Positions 15,200 through 20,163 of a stretch of DNA of 20,163 nucleotides are shown here, one piece after another; the stretch's first letter is position 1; each line of letters starts with the position of its first letter. Origin of the DNA: Fusobacterium sp. (GTDB lineage: Bacteria; Fusobacteriota; Fusobacteriia; Fusobacteriales; Fusobacteriaceae); assembly GCA_019410665.1 (NCBI GenBank), contig DXSD01000034.1, forward strand, positions 1 to 20,163. Direction: 5' to 3'. The notes beneath the pieces are model-generated. The model saw only the letters and a program-made list of their open reading frames with translations, made no database searches and was not told where the DNA came from. The position numbers and the translations under genes are program-made.

Positions 15200-16588
15200 A
15201 TGGCAAAAACTAAAAGTTTTTATGTATGTAGTGAGTGTGGATATAAAGCGAGTAAATGGGCAGGAAAATGTCCTCAATGTGGTAGTTGGGGAACTTTTGA
15301 AGAGGAGTTAGAAATCTCTCCTGCTGTTGGAGCTCCTATTAATAACTCAGCATTTTCTATGAAAGAGACAGCAGAACGAGTTTTTTCTTTTGAAGATATA
15401 ATTACTGAGGAAAAAGATAGATATAAAACTGAAATGGGTGAGTTTGATAGAGTGCTAGGTGGGGGATTACTTTGTGGAGAGGTAGTCCTAATTACAGGAA
15501 ATCCAGGAATTGGAAAATCTACTTTATTATTACAAGTAGCAAATGAATACACTACATATGGAGATGTGATCTATATATCAGGGGAAGAATCTCCTTCTCA
15601 AGTTAAAAATAGAGGAGAGAGATTAAAAATAAAAAGTAAAAATTTATATTTAATGTCAGAGACAGATATCTCTAAAATATATGAGTATTTAATCTCTAAG
15701 AAACCTAAGGTAGTCATTGTAGATTCAATACAAACTTTATATAATTCAGTTGTGGATTCTATACCAGGAACCCCTACTCAAATTAGAGAGTGTACCTTAA
15801 AGATTATAGAATTAGCTAAGAAGTATGGAATATCTTTTTTTATAGTAGGACATATTACAAAAGATGGAAAAGTGGCAGGACCAAAACTTTTAGAACATAT
15901 GGTAGATGCAGTATTTAACTTTGAGGGAGAGGAAGGGCTTTTTTACAGAATTTTGAGAAGCACTAAAAATAGATTTGGTTCTACTAATGAATTGGCAGTT
16001 TTTAGTATGGAAGAAGATGGAATGAAGGAGATAAAGAACTCTTCAGAGTACTTTTTAAGTGAGAGAGAGGAAAAAAATATAGGAAGTATGGTTGTTCCTG
16101 TTTTAGAAGGGACAAAAGTTTTCCTTTTAGAGATTCAAACTCTTTTAACAGATGTTACCATTGGAATTCCCAAGAGAATAGTTCAAGGATTTGATAGAAA
16201 CAGAATACAGATACTAACAGCTATTGCAGAGAAGAAGATGTATATGAATTTAGCTATGAAGGATCTTTTTGTTAACATACCTGGAGGGCTTAATATAGAA
16301 GATCCAGCAGCTGACTTAGGGGTACTAATATCTTTATTATCTATTTATAAGGGAGTAGAGATTAGTCAAAAAATAGCAGCTATTGGAGAATTGGGCTTAA
16401 GAGGAGAGATAAGAAAGGTGTTCTTTATAGACAAGAGATTGAGAGAGCTTGAAAAATTAGGATTTAAAGGAGTATATATCCCTGAAGCTAATAGAAAAGA
16501 GATAGAGAAGAATAAGTATAATTTAAAATTGATATATTTGAAAAACTTAGAAGAACTTTTAGAAAGGATGAATAGAGATGGACAGTAA
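15200..16588 (+). CDS. radA: DNA repair protein RadA
   Basis: RadA (Sms) is a RecA-like, hexameric branch-migration ATPase that extends D-loops in recombination. The 462-residue protein has all parts in order: a zinc finger with Cys10, Cys13, Cys24 and Cys27; Walker A GNPGIGKST (100-108); Walker B VVIVDS (171-176); the RadA-specific KDGKVAGPK (221-229) and KNRFG (256-260); and a C-terminal Lon-protease-like domain, which in this family is not a protease. The start at 15200 is 6 bp after coaD. The 3' end overlaps disA by 11 bp, the conserved radA-disA pairing that joins recombination to c-di-AMP signalling. Confidence 0.97.
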   Translation: MAKTKSFYVCSECGYKASKWAGKCPQCGSWGTFEEELEISPAVGAPINNSAFSMKETAERVFSFEDIITEEKDRYKTEMGEFDRVLGGGLLCGEVVLITGNPGIGKSTLLLQVANEYTTYGDVIYISGEESPSQVKNRGERLKIKSKNLYLMSETDISKIYEYLISKKPKVVIVDSIQTLYNSVVDSIPGTPTQIRECTLKIIELAKKYGISFFIVGHITKDGKVAGPKLLEHMVDAVFNFEGEEGLFYRILRSTKNRFGSTNELAVFSMEEDGMKEIKNSSEYFLSEREEKNIGSMVVPVLEGTKVFLLEIQTLLTDVTIGIPKRIVQGFDRNRIQILTAIAEKKMYMNLAMKDLFVNIPGGLNIEDPAADLGVLISLLSIYKGVEISQKIAAIGELGLRGEIRKVFFIDKRLRELEKLGFKGVYIPEANRKEIEKNKYNLKLIYLKNLEELLERMNRDGQ

Positions 16589-17630
16589 AAAATTAGAAGA
16601 GATGCTGTCATTTGTAACACCAGGGACAGCTCTTAGAGAGGGATTAAATAATATACTTGAAGCTGGACTAGGAGCTTTAATAGTAGTGGGGTTTGATGAA
16701 GGGGTAAAGAAAATAGCAGATGGTGGTTTTTTTCTAGATTGTGATTTTACTCCAGAAAGAGTCTATGAATTAGCTAAAATGGACGGAGCTATTATTTTAG
16801 ATGGAGAATGTAAAAAAATAATGTATGCTAATGTTCATTTACAACCAGAGAGAAGATACAAGTCTACAGAGAGTGGAACAAGACATAGAACTGCACAGAG
16901 AGCTGGACAGCAAACAGGAAAACTTGTAATAGCAGTATCTGAAAGAAGAAATGTAATAACTCTATATAAAGATAACATAAGATATAGATTGAAAGATGTA
17001 TCTTCAATTGAAAGTGAAGCTTCTCAAGCTATAAAAACAATGGAGAGATATAAATCTGTATTGGATAGAGCTCTAGCAAATTTAACCATTCTTGAATTAG
17101 ATAATACTGCTACACTGTATGATGTAGCAACAGCTCTACAAAGGTTTGAGATGCTTAGAAGAATAGGAGCAGAGGTAAATAATTGTGTTGTTGAATTAGG
17201 AGTAGAGGGAAGACTTTTAAACTTACAATTTCAAGATTTAAATCAGGATATAGAGGAAGATGAGTATGATCTAATAAGAGACTATATGGATGAAGAGATT
17301 GAATATAAAGATGTAAGAGATAAAATAATGCAATTAGATGATGAAGAATTACTAGAAGTAGAGAATTTTTCCCATGCTCTTGGATATGGAAAAAGTTATA
17401 GTTTACTAGACAATGAGGTTAGTCCAAAGGGATATAGACTTTTAGGAAGAATTAGTAAATTAACTAAGAAAGATATTGAAAAACTAATAAGTAGATACAA
17501 TGGTATATCTAAGTTACAAGATGTACCAGATGAAGAACTTTCAGAGATGAAAATTAGTAAAGTTAAAATAAAAGCTTTAAAGAGTGGATTAAAGAGATTA
17601 AAATTAACTGTAGAGTTAGAAAAGGTATAA
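16578..17630 (+). CDS. disA: DNA integrity scanning diadenylate cyclase
   Basis: DisA makes cyclic di-AMP from two ATP and stops when it meets branched DNA. The 350-residue protein has the DAC domain with both catalytic motifs, DGA (69-71) and RHR (102-104), in an intact SGTRHRTAQR context. A helical linker around 145-280 follows, then a C-terminal helix-hairpin-helix DNA-binding domain (GYRLLGRISKLTKKDIEKL onward). It starts inside radA, and RadA is known in other bacteria to restrain DisA activity. It is the last gene of the + strand run, followed by the hairpin at 17670-17704. Confidence 0.96.
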   Translation: MDSKKLEEMLSFVTPGTALREGLNNILEAGLGALIVVGFDEGVKKIADGGFFLDCDFTPERVYELAKMDGAIILDGECKKIMYANVHLQPERRYKSTESGTRHRTAQRAGQQTGKLVIAVSERRNVITLYKDNIRYRLKDVSSIESEASQAIKTMERYKSVLDRALANLTILELDNTATLYDVATALQRFEMLRRIGAEVNNCVVELGVEGRLLNLQFQDLNQDIEEDEYDLIRDYMDEEIEYKDVRDKIMQLDDEELLEVENFSHALGYGKSYSLLDNEVSPKGYRLLGRISKLTKKDIEKLISRYNGISKLQDVPDEELSEMKISKVKIKALKSGLKRLKLTVELEKV

Positions 17631-17669
17631 TAAGGTCCTAAAATCTATTCATAATATTAAAAATTCTTG

Positions 17670-17704
17670 GTAACTACTTAGGGATGAAATACCTAAGTAG
17701 TTAC
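17670..17704. terminator. Shared hairpin between convergent disA and nhaC
   Basis: GTAACTACTTAGG (17670-17682) pairs perfectly over 13 bp with CCTAAGTAGTTAC (17692-17704) around a 9-nt loop. The right arm contains the last codons and stop of the - strand antiporter gene. On the - strand a partial T-run (AATTTTTAATATT) follows a few bases later; on the + strand the tail is poor. It probably serves as a bidirectional terminator, better for the - strand. Confidence 0.7.
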
Positions 17705-19000
17705 AATTCTTGGTTTAATTATAAATACTATTGTAAATATGAAAAGTAGTATTTGATACCATAGTAATGATATTAGCTCAATAGGAGAAACTTTATCTCC
17801 AGCAAAGCTTAAAAGAATAAGCATTTGAGCTCCATAGGGGATCATTCCTTGAAAAACACAAGAGAATATATCTAGAATAGCTGCACTTTCTTTTGGATCA
17901 ATTTCATATTTAGTAGATATATCCTTAGCAATAGGACCACTAATTATAATAGCAACAGTATTATTAGCAACAGCCATATCAACTAGGGAAACAAGTAATC
18001 CTATTCCCAATTTAGCAGTTTTTTTCCCAACTATTATTTTTTGAATATGTTTTATTACCCAATCAATTCCCCCTTCTTTAGCAGTCATATGAGCTAATCC
18101 TCCAGATAAAAGAGAGAGAATAAAAATTTCATTCATATTGGTAAATCCACTATAGATCTCTTTAGAAAGAGAGAGAATAGAAAAATTATCATATCCTATT
18201 CCAATCATTCCAGCTATAATAATTCCACAAGTAAGAACAACAAAAACATTAATACCACTTATTGCTAAGAATAAAACAGTAAGATATGGGATAATCTTTA
18301 AAATACTGTAATTTAAAACTTCTAAAGTTAGTGGATGTTTAGGAGCTCCAAAGAATATTAAAAGTAGGATAGTTAAAATTGCAGCTGGAAGAGCTATAAA
18401 TAAATTTACCCTAAATTTATCCTTCATCTCTACATTTTGAGTACGGGTAGCTGCTATAGTTGTATCAGAAATAATAGATAAATTATCACCAAACATAGCT
18501 CCTCCCATTACAGCTGCTAGTATAATAGGAAGGGAAACTCCACTTTTTTCAGCTAGACCAACTGCAATAGGAGCTATTGAGACAATAGAACCTACAGAAG
18601 TTCCTGTTGCTGTAGAGATAAAACCAGCTACTATAAATAAACTAGGAGCTAAAAAATTTACAGGTATATATGAAAGAGCAAGGTTCACTGTAGAGTCTAC
18701 TCCACCCATAGCTTTAGCAACTCCAGCAAAGGCTCCAGCTAAAAGATATATTATACACATAGTTATAATATCTTGATGTCCACATCCTTCTAAAAAAGTA
18801 TGAAATTTCTCTTTAATATTTCCTTTAAAAAGAAAAAATGCAAAAATTATTCCTATAAAGGCAGCAATAGGAGATGGCAGTTGATAGAAAGCCATAGAAA
18901 CTCCTTGAAGTTGTAATACAATACCAGTTCCTAAATATATTAGAACAAAAATAATCAGGGGGATTAACCCAATAAAGCTACTTTCTATATTTTTTTTCAT
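17693..19000 (-). CDS. nhaC: NhaC-family Na+/H+ antiporter
   Basis: A 435-residue, strongly hydrophobic protein with about 10-12 membrane segments. The motif AAVMGGAMFGDNLSIISDTT and the downstream AATRTQNVEMKDKFRVN are typical of NhaC-type transporters, which exchange sodium for protons (some members take malate/lactate or other substrates). LVDMAVANNTVAIIISGP in the C-terminal half also fits. I start it at ATG 19000, not ATG 19012: the GGAGG ribosome binding site lies between the two and can serve only the inner one. It lies 22 bp after the Rep-like gene on the same strand, so both are probably on one transcript. Ion specificity cannot be told from sequence alone. Confidence 0.87.
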   Translation of the reverse strand: MKKNIESSFIGLIPLIIFVLIYLGTGIVLQLQGVSMAFYQLPSPIAAFIGIIFAFFLFKGNIKEKFHTFLEGCGHQDIITMCIIYLLAGAFAGVAKAMGGVDSTVNLALSYIPVNFLAPSLFIVAGFISTATGTSVGSIVSIAPIAVGLAEKSGVSLPIILAAVMGGAMFGDNLSIISDTTIAATRTQNVEMKDKFRVNLFIALPAAILTILLLIFFGAPKHPLTLEVLNYSILKIIPYLTVLFLAISGINVFVVLTCGIIIAGMIGIGYDNFSILSLSKEIYSGFTNMNEIFILSLLSGGLAHMTAKEGGIDWVIKHIQKIIVGKKTAKLGIGLLVSLVDMAVANNTVAIIISGPIAKDISTKYEIDPKESAAILDIFSCVFQGMIPYGAQMLILLSFAGDKVSPIELISLLWYQILLFIFTIVFIIKPRIVTT

Positions 19001-19022
19001 TAAGTCCTCCATTTTTCATAAG

Positions 19023-20147
19023 TTAATATAGATAAAATTCAATTATTGAAATATCATTTTTATTGTATGTAATTTTTATAGACATATTTTTATCTTTTAA
19101 AGTGACAGATTCTTTATCCTTCAAAGAGTATAAAGTGATAGTAAACATGTATTTTGAAAGTTGAGGTAAATTATTTTTTTGAATAAATAAAAGAATCTCA
19201 GTATGCATTTGAAATAGAGATTTAAATGCTTTTTTCAAAATAAAATTAGGCTTATCAACAATAGGTGTATTTTCATTAGTTGTAAGGAAAAATTTTAGAT
19301 TTTTTTCAATATCTGTATCAAAATTCTTTAAAACATAGTCAACCTTTTCTTTAACAAAGTCTTCACCATATTCAGCAATATTTTTTACAAAAAGTGAGTA
19401 AATTTCAGAGAAATTTTTAATATTATTTCCAAGTTTTGCCATTAATCCATCTATAAATTGAGAAGAATTATTAGTAGAATCTATTTTTTGTGAAATAACT
19501 CTATTTATAGTAATTCCTAAAATTTTTGCACTTTTATGTTCGCCATTTTTAATTTTCTGATAATTTAATTCAATTTCACCATTATTTTTAATATCTTCTA
19601 ATATTGGTATTAGTAGATTTTTTTCAATGTCATAAAATCTTTTATAAGAATCACCAATTTCCAATATCTCTCTTAGCTCTTCAATAGAAATATAAATACT
19701 ATCTTCTCTATTATTATAGATGTATTGATATAATCTATAGGAAAATTTTTCCTCTAAGAAAAGAATATTTCTGAGTCCCAGTCTATCAAAAAAAGATCCC
19801 TTTTTAAAAGAGCTTGTAATTTCATCAGAAAAGACTAGGTAGATAAAAGTATTATTAATATGATAAGCTTGTAAAATATTAATACAAGTGAAATAGTTAT
19901 TTTCTTTAGAAGAGATAATAATATTTTTATTCATAAGATTGTTTAAAAATTTAATTACATCTTCTTTTTCAGTTAGAGAGTATATTTCATAAAATTTATT
20001 TAAAGATATGTGGTTATATTTTTGCATTTTAATATGTTGAAAAAGTTCTTTATCTTTTTTTGTTAGATGTTTAGTGAAGTCAATTTTTACATCCTTGCCC
20101 ATTAGTTCAAAATTTAATAGCGAAAATTTCTCACTGATTTTTTCCAT
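19023..20147 (-). CDS. Rep_3-like replication initiator protein
   Basis: A 374-residue protein whose first 216 residues resemble the two winged-helix domains of plasmid Rep_3 (RepB/RepE-type) initiators. A WH1-like part spans about 30-110. A WH2-like part spans about 120-216, with EEKFSYRLYQYIYN (132-145), ISIEELREILEI (153-164), SYKRFYDIEKNLLIPILEDI (167-186) and a closing strand-rich stretch. Such proteins bind iterons and open plasmid origins. The last 158 residues match nothing I recognise. The gene uses the same AT-rich codons as its neighbours. The start at 20147 follows a GGGGGAAG site; only 16 bp of upstream sequence are present, so iterons cannot be looked for. A chromosomal regulator derived from a Rep protein is the main alternative. 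Confidence 0.65.
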   Translation of the reverse strand: MEKISEKFSLLNFELMGKDVKIDFTKHLTKKDKELFQHIKMQKYNHISLNKFYEIYSLTEKEDVIKFLNNLMNKNIIISSKENNYFTCINILQAYHINNTFIYLVFSDEITSSFKKGSFFDRLGLRNILFLEEKFSYRLYQYIYNNREDSIYISIEELREILEIGDSYKRFYDIEKNLLIPILEDIKNNGEIELNYQKIKNGEHKSAKILGITINRVISQKIDSTNNSSQFIDGLMAKLGNNIKNFSEIYSLFVKNIAEYGEDFVKEKVDYVLKNFDTDIEKNLKFFLTTNENTPIVDKPNFILKKAFKSLFQMHTEILLFIQKNNLPQLSKYMFTITLYSLKDKESVTLKDKNMSIKITYNKNDISIIEFYLY

Positions 20148-20163
20148 ATGCTTCCCCCTAAAA

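Noticed and set aside
19001..19012. Upstream ATG (19012) as the start of nhaC
   Set aside because: The only good ribosome binding site is inside these four codons and fits ATG 19000.

Overview
The window is a low-GC, AGA/TTA/ATA-rich stretch of bacterial chromosome. The composition, the FMN-riboswitch riboflavin operon, the yceD-rpmF-plsX-fab cluster and the rnc / radical-SAM / rng block together suggest a Fusobacterium-type genome (phylum Fusobacteriota). That assignment is my inference from gene order and codon use; there is no rRNA in the window to fix it. Almost everything is core housekeeping DNA on the + strand, tightly packed, with two genes on the - strand at the right end. I see no tRNA, rRNA, CRISPR array, transposase or phage gene.

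Region by region. 1-199 is non-coding, with two adjacent imperfect hairpins that look like an intergenic repeat. 200-1078 is a PhzF-family isomerase. 1097-4777 is a complete riboflavin operon: an extended -10 promoter, an FMN riboswitch, an intrinsic terminator, then ribH-ribD-ribE-ribBA. Together these four genes encode all the committed steps from GTP and ribulose-5-phosphate to riboflavin apart from the phosphatase step. 4790-5951 is ychF with its own promoter. 5982-6793 is yceD-rpmF with a near-consensus promoter and a strong terminator. 6838-11468 is fatty-acid and phospholipid initiation: plsX-fabH-fabD-acpP-fabF, with fabG missing from its usual place and internal promoters ahead of fabD and probably acpP.

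11483-17630 is a run of co-directional, often overlapping genes: rnc (RNase III), an Elp3-like radical SAM protein, rng (RNase E/G), coaD (CoA synthesis), radA (recombination) and disA (c-di-AMP synthase). A 13-bp hairpin at 17670-17704 separates this run from the convergent - strand pair. That pair is a Rep_3-like replication initiator (19023-20147) followed 22 bp later by an NhaC-type Na+/H+ antiporter (17693-19000).

Nothing here amounts to a clearly new biological system. The points most worth a second look are the plasmid-type initiator protein in an otherwise chromosomal context, an apparent ATT start codon for ribE, the structured left-edge repeat, the fab cluster lacking fabG, and the radical SAM gene translationally overlapped with two ribonuclease genes.
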